This document shows, piece by piece, positions 6,195 through 13,898 of a stretch of DNA of 34,957 bases (the stretch's first letter is position 1; each line of letters starts with the position of its first letter). Location: assembly GCF_000739875.1 (NCBI RefSeq), contig NZ_BBJR01000063.1:1-34957 (forward strand). The letters are read 5' to 3'. The stretch comes from Comamonas aquatica NBRC 14918. GTDB lineage: Bacteria; Pseudomonadota; Gammaproteobacteria; Burkholderiales; Burkholderiaceae_C. Below the pieces are notes generated by a model, which saw only the letters and a list, made by a program, of their open reading frames with translations, made no database searches and was not told the origin of the DNA. A program made the translations under genes and the position numbers.

Positions 6195-7268
6195 TTGACG
6201 GAATTCAAACTGCGCTACAACCCGGCGCTGGACGGCCTGCGAGGGATCGCCATCGTGCTGGTGCTTCTGTCGCATGCCCATGTGCCGCTGTTCGATGGTG
6301 CCTTCCTGGGCGTGGACCTGTTCTTTGTGCTCAGCGGCTACCTGATCACCTCGCTGCTGCTGATCGAATGGCACACCGAGGGCCGGCTCGACTACTGGCG
6401 TTTTTACCGCCGGCGCTTTTTCCGGCTGATGCCGGCGCTGGCCCTGTTCCTCGCGGCCTATGTACTGTTCGCACCGCTGTTTTGGCCCGATCTGGACGAC
6501 ATCTACCAGGACGCCCTGGTCTCGCTGCTGTACCTGGCCGACTACGGCATCGCCTTCTTCGACAGCCCGGACACCTTGCTGCACATGTGGTCGCTGGCGG
6601 TGGAAGAGCACTTCTACCTGATCTGGCCGCCGCTGCTGGCCTTGCTGGTGCGCAAGGCCGCACCCGGCAAGCTGTGGCGCACCATCCTGCTGCTGTGGCT
6701 GCTGGCCTGGGCCTGGCGCATCTTCTGGGTGTTCCAGGGCCAGCAGTTCTACGAGATCTTCTTCCGCTTCGACACCCGGGCCACCGGACTGGTGGCCGGC
6801 AGCCTGCTGGCCGCCCTGCTGCACGAGCGCACCGGTTTCGCCGAAGCCATCCAGTCCCGGCTGCACCACCTCATGTGGCTGCCCCTGGCCATCCCCCTGC
6901 TGATGTCGCTGGGCTGGGACAACCAGGACGCCATGCTGTGGGGCATCACGGTGGTGGAGTGCGCGGCCATCGTCATCCTGGTGGCCGTGCAACGCCAGGG
7001 CCTGGTCTATGACATGCTGACCGCACCGGCCCTGGTGCAACTGGGCCGCCTGTCCTACGGCATCTACCTGTGGCACTACCCCGTGGTGCGCTACCTGCGG
7101 GCCGAGTTCTCGTGGCCCGTGGTGCTGGTGCTGGGCCTGGCCATTTCCGCTGCGCTGGCGGCCCTGTCCTTCTACACGGTGGAGCGCTGGGCCCTGCGCT
7201 GGCGCGATGCGCCGCGCAAGGAGCGCCCTGCCAGCCTGCCGGCCCACACCCGGCAGGCCATGCGCTGA
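6195..7268 (+). CDS. Acyltransferase family 3 (OafA/YrhL-like) membrane protein
   Basis: This encodes 357 residues from a TTG start at 6195, preceded by AAGAGG at 6179-6184. The start YNPALDGLRGIAIVLVLLSHAH is the family hallmark, with the presumed catalytic His at about residue 27. It continues with FLGVDLFFVLSGYLIT, YRRRFFRLMPAL and HMWSLAVEEHFYLIWP, all typical of acyltransferase 3 enzymes, which have about 10 membrane helices and O-acetylate cell-surface sugars (LPS O-antigen, exopolysaccharide, peptidoglycan). The cytoplasmic C-terminus is short and basic; no SGNH domain is attached. An upstream ATG (6072) would add a GC-rich extension with no family match. No polysaccharide genes are adjacent, so the acceptor is unknown. 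Confidence 0.88.
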   Translation: MTEFKLRYNPALDGLRGIAIVLVLLSHAHVPLFDGAFLGVDLFFVLSGYLITSLLLIEWHTEGRLDYWRFYRRRFFRLMPALALFLAAYVLFAPLFWPDLDDIYQDALVSLLYLADYGIAFFDSPDTLLHMWSLAVEEHFYLIWPPLLALLVRKAAPGKLWRTILLLWLLAWAWRIFWVFQGQQFYEIFFRFDTRATGLVAGSLLAALLHERTGFAEAIQSRLHHLMWLPLAIPLLMSLGWDNQDAMLWGITVVECAAIVILVAVQRQGLVYDMLTAPALVQLGRLSYGIYLWHYPVVRYLRAEFSWPVVLVLGLAISAALAALSFYTVERWALRWRDAPRKERPASLPAHTRQAMR

Positions 7269-7293
7269 GCGCCACCGGACCACGGTCCCACCA

Positions 7294-7325
7294 TAAAAAA
7301 ACCGCCCCGAGAGGCGGTTTTTTTG
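7294..7325. terminator. Bidirectional rho-independent terminator
   Basis: A run of A's, ACCGCC, a short CCGAGA loop, GGCGGT and a run of T's lie between the convergent acyltransferase (plus) and livM (minus) genes. T-tracts on both strands let it serve both. Confidence 0.9.
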
Positions 7326-7344
7326 CAGCTGAAGCGGGATCCGC

Positions 7345-8343
7345 TTACAGGGTCTTGCCCGCACCGCGGCGGCGCGCCAGCCAGGCGATGATTTCGCCCA
7401 TCACGCCGCGGCGGAAGGCCAGCACGCACAGCACGAAGATGAAGCCGGTGACGATGGTCACGGACTCCCCCAGGGTGGTGAACCATTCCACGCCCGTCAG
7501 CTTGGCCAGGAAGCTGCCGAAGTCGCCGATCTTGTTTTCCAGCGCCACCACGATGGCAGAGCCAACGATGGGGCCGGACAGCGTGCCCATGCCGCCCATC
7601 AGCGTCATCAGCACCACGTGGCCGGAAGCCGTCCAGTGCACGTCGGACAGGGTGGCAAAGCCCAGCACCACGGTCTTGAGCGAGCCGGCCAGGCCGGTGA
7701 TGGCGGCCGACAGCACGAACACCAGCAGCTTGAAGCGGTTCACGTCATAGCCCAGGGAGATGGCGCGGGGCTCGTTCTCCTTGATGGCCTTGAGCACCTG
7801 GCCAAACGGCGAGTGCACGGTGCGCACGATGACCAGGAAGCCCAGAACACAGATCACCAGGGCCACGTAATACATGGTCAGGTCGTTGGCCAGATCGATC
7901 ACGCCAAACAGCTTGCCGCGCGGCACGCCCTGCAGGCCGTCTTCACCGCCGGTGAACGGGGCTTGCAGACAGACGAAGAACAGCATCTGCGCCAGGGCCA
8001 GCGTGATCATGGAGAAGTAGATGCCCTGGCGGCGGATCGCCAGCCAGCCGGCCAGCAGGCCCAGGGCCGCACCACCGAGCGTACCCAGCACGATGCCGAC
8101 CTCGGGCGTCACACTCCAGACCTTGATGGCATGACCGGCCATGTAGGCCGCGCCACCCAGGAAGGCCGCATGGCCAAAGGACAGCAGACCGGTATAGCCC
8201 AGCAACAGGTTGAAGGCCGAAGCGAACAGTGCAAAGCACATGAGCTTCATGACGAACACGGGATAGGCGCCAAAGAAGGGCGCAACGATCAGGGCCAGCA
8301 GCAGCACGCCGTAGCCGATGAAGGAGATTTGCTTGGAATTCAT
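7345..8343 (-). CDS. livM: Branched-chain amino-acid-type ABC transporter permease LivM
   Basis: This encodes 332 residues, the usual LivM length, with 8-10 hydrophobic helices. The motif LLLGYTGLLSFGHAAFLGGAAYMAG is the conserved LivH/LivM permease motif. FKLLVFVLSAAITGLAGSL and LMGGMGTLSGPIVGSAIV near the C-terminus form the EAA-like loop contacting the ATPases. It pairs with LivH to form the inner-membrane channel for hydrophobic amino acids or similar ligands. It is the last gene of the operon, 15 nt after livH, and is followed by a strong terminator. The C-terminus RRRGAGKTL is basic and cytoplasmic. In Comamonadaceae such systems often carry aromatic or other acids, so the substrate is open. 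Confidence 0.92.
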   Translation of the reverse strand: MNSKQISFIGYGVLLLALIVAPFFGAYPVFVMKLMCFALFASAFNLLLGYTGLLSFGHAAFLGGAAYMAGHAIKVWSVTPEVGIVLGTLGGAALGLLAGWLAIRRQGIYFSMITLALAQMLFFVCLQAPFTGGEDGLQGVPRGKLFGVIDLANDLTMYYVALVICVLGFLVIVRTVHSPFGQVLKAIKENEPRAISLGYDVNRFKLLVFVLSAAITGLAGSLKTVVLGFATLSDVHWTASGHVVLMTLMGGMGTLSGPIVGSAIVVALENKIGDFGSFLAKLTGVEWFTTLGESVTIVTGFIFVLCVLAFRRGVMGEIIAWLARRRGAGKTL

Positions 8344-8358
8344 GTGGTGTGCCCCTGC

Positions 8359-9243
8359 TTATTTCTCTTTGCCGAACAGGCCCGCGGGGCGAATCAGGAG
8401 AACGATGACCATGATGACGAACACCACGGTGGAGGAGGCTTCGGGGTAAAACACCTTGGTCAGGCCTTCGATCACACCCAGCCCCAGGCCGGTGAGGATG
8501 GAACCCATGATGGAGCCCATGCCACCGATCACCACCACGGCGAAGACGATGATGATGAGGTTCTGCCCCATCAGCGGCGTGACCTGATACACAGGTGCCG
8601 CCAGCACTCCGGCGAAGGCCGCCAGACCCACGCCGAAGGCATAGGTCAGCGTGACCATGACCGGCACATTGATGCCGAAAGCTTCGACCAGGCGCGGGTT
8701 TTCCGTGCCGGCGCGCAGGTAGGCCCCGAGGCGGGTCTTTTCGATCACGTACCAGGTGGCCAGACAGACCACGATGGAGGCGACCACCACCCAGGCCCGG
8801 TAGTTGGGCAGGATCATGAAGCCGAGGTTGGTGGCGCCCTCCAGCAACTCCGGCGTGTCGTAGCCCAGGCCCGACACCCCGTAGATGGAGCGGAACACAC
8901 CCTCGATCAGCAGCGACAGCCCCAGGGTCAGCAGCAGGCCGTAGAGGTGGTCGAGCTTGTAGATCCAGCGCAGCAGGAAGCGCTCGATCAACACCCCGAA
9001 CGCCCCGACGATGATCGGCGCGAGGATGAGCATCACCCAATAGTTGATGCCGAAGTAGTTCATGGCCATCCAGGTGACCATGGCCCCCAACATGAACAAG
9101 GCGCCGTGCGCAAAGTTGATCACGTTGAGCAGGCCGAAGATCACCGCCAGCCCGAGGCTCAAGATCGCATAAAACGAGCCGTTGACCAGCCCCAGCAGAA
9201 GCTGGCTGAGCAAGCCCGGTAAAGAAACACCGAAGATTTCCAT
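8359..9243 (-). CDS. livH: Branched-chain amino-acid-type ABC transporter permease LivH
   Basis: This encodes 294 residues. SQLLLGLVNGSFYAILSLGLAVIFGLLNVINFAHG is the classic LivH N-terminal pattern. VFAVVVIGGMGSIMGSILTGLGLGVIEGL near the C-terminus is the cytoplasmic coupling loop. It is an inner-membrane subunit that dimerises with LivM. The ATG at 9243 begins MEIFGVSLPGLLSQ. It lies 80 nt downstream of the second binding-protein gene and 15 nt before livM. Nothing is unusual in the protein. Confidence 0.93.
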   Translation of the reverse strand: MEIFGVSLPGLLSQLLLGLVNGSFYAILSLGLAVIFGLLNVINFAHGALFMLGAMVTWMAMNYFGINYWVMLILAPIIVGAFGVLIERFLLRWIYKLDHLYGLLLTLGLSLLIEGVFRSIYGVSGLGYDTPELLEGATNLGFMILPNYRAWVVVASIVVCLATWYVIEKTRLGAYLRAGTENPRLVEAFGINVPVMVTLTYAFGVGLAAFAGVLAAPVYQVTPLMGQNLIIIVFAVVVIGGMGSIMGSILTGLGLGVIEGLTKVFYPEASSTVVFVIMVIVLLIRPAGLFGKEK

Positions 9244-9323
9244 GAGAGAGACGCTATTGGGTGAACAAGGTGCCCGTCAGTCACTGCGCGCAGCACGCCA
9301 GCGGCATACTGCAACGGCTTACG

Positions 9324-10532
9324 TCACTTCCACAGGGCGCATTTGGTTTCCGCCTTGGTGGTCCAGACCTGGTCGGCCGGCAAGGTGGACAGAACCTTCA
9401 GATAGTCCCAAGGACGCTTGGATTCCTCAGGCTTTTTGACTTCCACGAGGTACATGTCGTGGGCGTAGGTGCCATCGGGACGGATGGTTCCCTTGGCATA
9501 GAAGTCCGACAAGGGCGTGCTCTTGAGGTGGGCCATGACCTTGTCGGCATCGGTGCTGCCCACGGCCTGCACCGCCTTGAGGTACTGCGTCACGGCGGAG
9601 TAGTCGGCAGCCTGCACATCGGTGGGCATGCGCTTGGTCTTGGCGAAGAACTTCTCGGCGAACTTGCGCGATTCGTCATTCATGTCCCAGTACCAGCTGG
9701 TGGTGTGCAGCAGACCCGCGGTGTTCTTCAGGCCCAGAGAATGGATGTCGGTCAGGAACACCAGCAGACCTGCGGTCTTCATGCTCTTGTCGATGCCGAA
9801 CTCCTTGGCCGCCTTGATGGCGTTGATGGTGTCGCCACCTGCGTTTGCCAGACCCAGGATGTGGGCCTTGGAGTTCTGCGCCTGCAGCAGGAAGCTGGAG
9901 AAGTCCGAGGCGTTCAGCGGGTGCTTGACGCTGCCCTTGACCGTGCCGCCCTTGGACAGGATCACCTTGGTGGTGTCCGACTCCAGCGCCTGGCCGAAGG
10001 CGTAGTCTGCCGTCAGGAAGAACCAGTCCTTGCCACCGCGCTCCACCACCGCGCCGCCCGTGCCCTTAGCCAGGGCCACGGTGTCATAGGCATAGTGGAT
10101 GGTGTAGGGGTTGCATTGGTCGTTGGTCAGGGCCGAGGAGCCGGCGCCGTTGTTGATGTGCACGCGCTTCTTCTCGTTCGCCACCTGCGAGACGGCCAGA
10201 GCCGTGCCGGAGTTGGTGCCGCTGAAGATCAGGCTGATACCTTGCGTGTCAATCCACTCGCGCGCCTTGCTGGCGGCAATGTCGGCCTTGTTCTGGTGAT
10301 CGGCCGACAGCAGTTCGATGGGCTTGCCCAGCACCTTGCCGCCGAAATCGTCGATGGCCATCTGCATGGCCAGCGCGCCGTTCTTGCCCTCCACATCCGC
10401 ATACAGGCTGGACATGTCGGTCACGAAACCGATACGCACCTTGTCCTGCGTCTGCGCATGCGCCGTCGCGGCCATCAGGCCGGCGGCACCGAGCATCCAA
10501 GCCAGTCGAGTGAAATTGCGCTGTTTGGTCAT
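9324..10532 (-). CDS. ABC transporter substrate-binding protein (Peripla_BP_6), second of a tandem pair
   Basis: This encodes 402 residues. A Sec signal peptide (MTKQRNFTRLAWMLGAAG...ATAHA) precedes KVRIGFVTDMSSLYADVEG, the start of a LivJ/LivK-type periplasmic binding domain. The ATG at 10532 has an AAGGAG site 10 nt upstream; the reading frame extends to 10679 through intercistronic sequence and was trimmed. By eye it is about three-quarters identical to the preceding gene across its whole length, with long identical runs such as NASDFSSFLLQAQNSKA and the same end (KCALWK). Differences cluster in the signal peptide and in parts that may line the ligand cleft (FSGTNSGTALAVSQVAN versus FGGTNSGVALALAKVAQ). 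It probably widens the substrate range of one transporter. Confidence 0.92.
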   Translation of the reverse strand: MTKQRNFTRLAWMLGAAGLMAATAHAQTQDKVRIGFVTDMSSLYADVEGKNGALAMQMAIDDFGGKVLGKPIELLSADHQNKADIAASKAREWIDTQGISLIFSGTNSGTALAVSQVANEKKRVHINNGAGSSALTNDQCNPYTIHYAYDTVALAKGTGGAVVERGGKDWFFLTADYAFGQALESDTTKVILSKGGTVKGSVKHPLNASDFSSFLLQAQNSKAHILGLANAGGDTINAIKAAKEFGIDKSMKTAGLLVFLTDIHSLGLKNTAGLLHTTSWYWDMNDESRKFAEKFFAKTKRMPTDVQAADYSAVTQYLKAVQAVGSTDADKVMAHLKSTPLSDFYAKGTIRPDGTYAHDMYLVEVKKPEESKRPWDYLKVLSTLPADQVWTTKAETKCALWK

Positions 10533-10631
10533 TGCCTTGTCTCCTTGGTGGTGTGGCTGACGCCTTGTAAAACCAGTGCCCTTGTTCCGACGACGCGGGG
10601 GCGGCAAACTCGATAACGCGAACACAAACAC

Positions 10632-10686
10632 CGTCTGATCACGGCAGCACCGCACCGGGTCCGACGGGTGCTGCCGCACTCAGACG
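10632..10686 (-). other. Large intercistronic hairpin between the two binding-protein genes
   Basis: CGGCAGCACC (10642-10651) pairs perfectly with GGTGCTGCCG (10667-10676). An outer stem, CGTCTG (10632-10637) with CAGACG (10681-10686), is separated from it by a small internal loop. It starts 1 nt after the stop codon of the upstream binding-protein gene. No T-tract follows on the minus strand, so an mRNA-stabilising or partial-termination role is more likely than full termination. Confidence 0.75.
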
Positions 10687-10687
10687 A

Positions 10688-11887
10688 TCACTTCCACAGA
10701 GCGCACTTGCTCTCTTCCTTGGTGGTCCAGACCTGGGCTGCTGGCAGCTTGGAGACCACCTTGTAGTAGTCCCAGGCTTCCTTGGACTCCGAGGGCGACT
10801 TGACCTGCATCAGGTACATGTCGTGGGCATAGCGGCCGTCCGGACGGATCACGCCTTCGGCATAGAAGTCCTTGAGCGGCGTGCTCTTGAGCACGGCCAT
10901 CACCTTATCCGCATCGGTGGTGCCAGCCTTTTCGACGGCCTTCAGGTAGTTGGTGGTGGCCGAGTAGTTGGCCGCCTGGATGTCGGTGGGCATGCGCTTG
11001 GTCTTGGACTGGAACTTGCGCCCGAATGCACGGGTCTCGTCGTTCAGGTTCCAGTCCCAGCTGCTGGTCAGCAGCAGGCCTTCGGTGTTCTTCAGCCCCA
11101 GCGAGTGGATGTCGGTCAGGAACACCAGCAGGCCGGCCATCTTCATGCTCTTGTTGATGCCAAACTCGCGCGCGGCCTTGATGGCGTTGATGGTGTCGCC
11201 GCCGGCATTCGCCAGGCCCAGAATCTGGGCCTTGGAGTTCTGCGCCTGCAGCAGGAAGCTGGAGAAGTCCGAAGCGTTCAGCGGATGGCGCACGCTGCCC
11301 TTGACGTTGCCACCCTTGGCCTTGATGACCTTGGTGGTGTCGGCTTCCAGCGAGTGGCCGAAGGCGTAGTCCGCGGTCAGGAAGAACCAGTCCTTGCCGC
11401 CGTTGTCCACCACCGCACCGCCCGTGCCCTTGGCCAGGGCCACGGTGTCATAGGCATAGTGGATGGTGTAGGGCGAGCACTGCTCGTTGGTCAGTGCCGA
11501 GGAGCCGGCGCCGTTGTTGATGTAGACGCGCTTCTTCTCCTGGGCCACCTTGGCCAGCGCCAGGGCCACGCCGGAGTTGGTGCCGCCGAACAGCATGGTC
11601 AGGTTCTGCGTGTCGATCCATTCGCGCGCCTTGGTGGCGGCAATGTCAGGCTTGTGCTGATGGTCCTGGGTCAGCAGCTCAATGGGCTTACCCAGCACCT
11701 TGCCACCGAAATCATCGATGGCCATCTGGATGGCCAGGGCACCGTTCTTGCCGTCCACGTCCGCGTAGTTGCTGGACATGTCGGTGATGAAGCCAATCTT
11801 GATTTTGTCGGGCTCCTGCGCGTGGGCCAGACCAGCAACGGCCAGCGACAGGGCCAGGGCGGTCAGGGGCGTACGAATGGGGTGCAT
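10688..11887 (-). CDS. ABC transporter substrate-binding protein (Peripla_BP_6), first of a tandem pair
   Basis: This encodes 399 residues. The signal peptide MHPIRTPLTALALSLAVAGLAHA is followed by KIKIGFITDMSSNYADVDG and the full two-lobed LivJ-type fold (HYAYDTVALAKGTGGAVV, LANAGGDTINAIKAAREFG, RPDGRYAHDMYL). It is a periplasmic receptor delivering ligand to LivHM. The ATG at 11887 has an AAGGAG site (tgcAAGGAGACTGCAAG type spacing). It lies 53 nt after livF, in the same operon. It is a close paralogue of the next gene. The family binds branched-chain amino acids, amides, urea or aromatic acids; the binding residues do not let me choose. Confidence 0.92.
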   Translation of the reverse strand: MHPIRTPLTALALSLAVAGLAHAQEPDKIKIGFITDMSSNYADVDGKNGALAIQMAIDDFGGKVLGKPIELLTQDHQHKPDIAATKAREWIDTQNLTMLFGGTNSGVALALAKVAQEKKRVYINNGAGSSALTNEQCSPYTIHYAYDTVALAKGTGGAVVDNGGKDWFFLTADYAFGHSLEADTTKVIKAKGGNVKGSVRHPLNASDFSSFLLQAQNSKAQILGLANAGGDTINAIKAAREFGINKSMKMAGLLVFLTDIHSLGLKNTEGLLLTSSWDWNLNDETRAFGRKFQSKTKRMPTDIQAANYSATTNYLKAVEKAGTTDADKVMAVLKSTPLKDFYAEGVIRPDGRYAHDMYLMQVKSPSESKEAWDYYKVVSKLPAAQVWTTKEESKCALWK

Positions 11888-11940
11888 CTTGCAGTCTCCT
11901 TGTTGTTGTGGTGTGTGAAATCGGTAGCTGCTGCCTGGGC

Positions 11941-12666
11941 TCAGACGCCCAGCAACTCATTGAGGACGGGCATCTTGGCGTCCAGCTGCGCCGCTTCGAA
12001 GGTCTCGACGATGCGGCCGTGCTCCATCACGTAAAAGCGGTCGGCCAGCGGCGCGGCAAAGCGGAAGTTCTGCTCCACCATGACGATGGTGTAGCCCTTC
12101 TGGCGCAGCGTATGGATCATGCGGGCCAGGGCCTGCACGATCACGGGCGCCAGCCCTTCGGAAATCTCGTCCAGCAACAGCAGGCGTGCGCCGGTGCGCA
12201 GGATGCGGGCCACCGCTAGCATCTGCTGCTCGCCGCCCGACAGGCGCGTGCCCTGGCTGTGGCGGCGCTCGGCCAGGTTGGGGAACATGGCGTAGATTTC
12301 CTCGACGCTCATGCCGTCGTGGCCGGTCTTCAGCGGCGGGGGCAGCAGCAGGTTCTCTTCGCACGACAGGCTGGAGAAAATGCCGCGCTCCTCGGGGCAA
12401 TAGCCCACGCCAAAGTGGGCAATCTTGTGCGTGGGCAGGCCCACGGTTTCCTGGCCGTTGATTTTGACCGATCCCTTGCGGGCGCCGGTCAGCCCCATGA
12501 TGGCGCGCATGGTGGAGGTGCGGCCCGCGCCATTGCGGCCCAGCAGAGTCACCACCTCACCGGGGTGGACCACCATGTCCACGCCGTGCAGCACGTGGGA
12601 TTCGCCATACCAGGCTTCGAGATTGCGGATTTCCAGCGCAGGTGTTGTGTGCTTGTTGTCGGCCAT
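11941..12666 (-). CDS. livF: ABC transporter ATP-binding protein LivF
   Basis: This encodes 241 residues, a full-length LivF-type ATPase. Visible motifs are Walker A GRNGAGRTST (residues 43-52), signature LSGGEQQML, Walker B RLLLLDEISEGLAP, and the LivF-type switch MVEQN, with Gln where most ABC ATPases have His. The Walker A invariant Lys is replaced by Arg49 (codon CGC, complement of 12520-12522), which is unexpected for an active P-loop, although I recall similar Arg variants in betaproteobacterial LivF proteins. The start MADNKHTTPALEIRNLEAWYG is typical. It lies 3 nt after livG, so translation is probably coupled. It couples ATP binding to import through LivHM. Confidence 0.92.
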   Translation of the reverse strand: MADNKHTTPALEIRNLEAWYGESHVLHGVDMVVHPGEVVTLLGRNGAGRTSTMRAIMGLTGARKGSVKINGQETVGLPTHKIAHFGVGYCPEERGIFSSLSCEENLLLPPPLKTGHDGMSVEEIYAMFPNLAERRHSQGTRLSGGEQQMLAVARILRTGARLLLLDEISEGLAPVIVQALARMIHTLRQKGYTIVMVEQNFRFAAPLADRFYVMEHGRIVETFEAAQLDAKMPVLNELLGV

Positions 12667-12669
12667 GGC

Positions 12670-13440
12670 TCAGTGCGCTCCTTGCAGTTGGCCGTCGGTT
12701 GTCCCCATATAGGCTTCCATCACTTGCGGGTTGCTTGAAACTTCGGCGTAGTTGCCTTCGGCCAGCACCGCGCCGCGTTGCAGCACGGTGATGCGGTCGG
12801 CAATCGTGGAGATCACCTTCATGTTGTGCTCCACCATCAGGATGGTGCGACCGGCCGAGACCTTCTTGATCAGCTGCGTCACACGGTCCACGTCCTCGTG
12901 GCCCATGCCCTGGGTAGGCTCGTCCAGCAGCATCAGCTCAGGCTCCATCGCCAGCGTGGTGGCGATTTCCAGCGCACGCTTGCGGCCATACGGCAGATTG
13001 ACCGTGACCTCATCGGCCATGTCGTCCAGGCCCACCTCGGCCAGCAGTTCCATGGCGCGGCCATTGAGCTGGTCCAGCGAGCGCTGGCTCTTCCAGAAGT
13101 GGAACTCAGTACCCAGCTTGCGCTGCAGGCCGACGCGCACGTTCTCCATCAGCGTCAGGTGCGGGAACACGGCCGAAATCTGGAACGAACGGATCACGCC
13201 ACGGCGGGCGATCTGGGCCGGGGCCTCGCGGGTGATGTCGTGGCCGTTGAAACGGATTTCCCCCGAAGTGGGCTCCAGGAACTTGGTCAGCAGGTTAAAG
13301 CAGGTGGTCTTGCCGGCACCGTTGGGTCCGATGAGTGCGTGGATGCTGCCGCGCTGCACCGACAGGTTCACATCGCTCACGGCGGTGAAACCCTTGAACT
13401 CTTTGGTGAGATGGGTGGTTTGAAGAATAACGTCGCTCAT
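12670..13440 (-). CDS. livG: ABC transporter ATP-binding protein LivG
   Basis: This encodes 256 residues. It has Walker A GPNGAGKTT (38-46, canonical Lys44), the Q-loop region RSFQISAVFPHLTLMENV, Walker B LMLLDEPTQGMGHED and switch VEHN. The signature is the LivG-type variant LPYGRKRALEIA rather than LSGGQ, with Arg-Lys where many LivG proteins have GQQ or GDQ. The ATG at 13440 (MSDVILQTTHLTKEF) is the family start; the frame runs on to 13554 through the leader. It is the first gene of the liv operon, and its upstream region carries tandem dyads and direct repeats. Its nucleotide site is canonical while LivF's is altered, so the ATPase pair may be asymmetric. Confidence 0.92.
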   Translation of the reverse strand: MSDVILQTTHLTKEFKGFTAVSDVNLSVQRGSIHALIGPNGAGKTTCFNLLTKFLEPTSGEIRFNGHDITREAPAQIARRGVIRSFQISAVFPHLTLMENVRVGLQRKLGTEFHFWKSQRSLDQLNGRAMELLAEVGLDDMADEVTVNLPYGRKRALEIATTLAMEPELMLLDEPTQGMGHEDVDRVTQLIKKVSAGRTILMVEHNMKVISTIADRITVLQRGAVLAEGNYAEVSSNPQVMEAYMGTTDGQLQGAH

Positions 13441-13509
13441 GCGCCCAGGCTGCTCCGTGGTTGTGGTGCAGCGCGAAAAGCTGGGGGCTTTTCCGGAGCG
13501 TGCACCGTG

Positions 13510-13539
13510 TCGTATGTTGCGGTGCATCGTATGTGGCGG
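13510..13539. repeat. Two direct repeats in the livG leader
   Basis: TCGTATGTTGCGG (13510-13522) and TCGTATGTGGCGG (13527-13539) differ at one base and have a period of 17 nt. They lie 70-100 bp upstream of livG. The spacing and position suit a regulator-binding pair, but this is inference. Confidence 0.45.
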
Positions 13540-13565
13540 TTCTGGCAAAAGCACTGGGAGTTGTG

Positions 13566-13592
13566 CCTAAGACTTACAACCTAAGCACTTAC
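13566..13592. promoter_or_regulatory. Tandem TAAG-n-CTTA dyads upstream of livG
   Basis: CCTAAGACTTAC (13566-13577) and CCTAAGCACTTAC (13580-13592) are direct repeats with a 14-bp period. Each is itself a dyad (TAAG-A-CTTA; TAAG-CA-CTTA). They are good candidates for an operator or part of the promoter of the liv operon. Confidence 0.5.
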
Positions 13593-13898
13593 CCTATCCC
13601 CATCTTGGCGCGCACCAGGCCACTGCTGGGCGGTCCCATCAAGAAGAGCATTCACTCACTCTCCAGCATTTTGGGTTGTCGCCCAATTCCGGCGTTGGCA
13701 GCTTTTTGTAAGCTTTGTGGATCCAAGCCCGGAAGGTTCCGGCTGGGTACCTGCATAAATCAGGAGCAGATTGCGCCCGTCTGGAGCGCGTTGAGCAGCC
13801 CCAAGGCTGTGCAACGCTTGAAGACCAAGCGCTGAGCACTCACTTTTTGGATAAGCCCCGGATGGAGGGCCACAGCCAGACCGGTGGCAGGCCGGCCC

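Larger units (their letters stand above)
13441..13898. promoter_or_regulatory. Intergenic region upstream of livG and downstream of the DUF1178 gene
   Basis: This 458-bp non-coding stretch is the 3' flank of the DUF1178 gene and the promoter region of livG, both minus strand. It contains a pair of 13-nt direct repeats (13510-13522, 13527-13539) and two TAAG-n-CTTA dyads (13568-13591). From about 13600 to 13890 I see no gene, no clean terminator and no recognised element; short frames there lack ribosome-binding sites and family features. Confidence 0.5.

Noticed and set aside
12670-13440. LivG lacking the LSGGQ signature as a broken ATPase
   Set aside because: LivG proteins commonly carry a variant such as LxYG.xR.LEIA; Walker A, Walker B and switch His are intact.
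13461-13835. Possible small gene upstream of livG
   Set aside because: Starts inside the livG leader, covers repeats and dyads, lacks a ribosome-binding site and recognisable domain.
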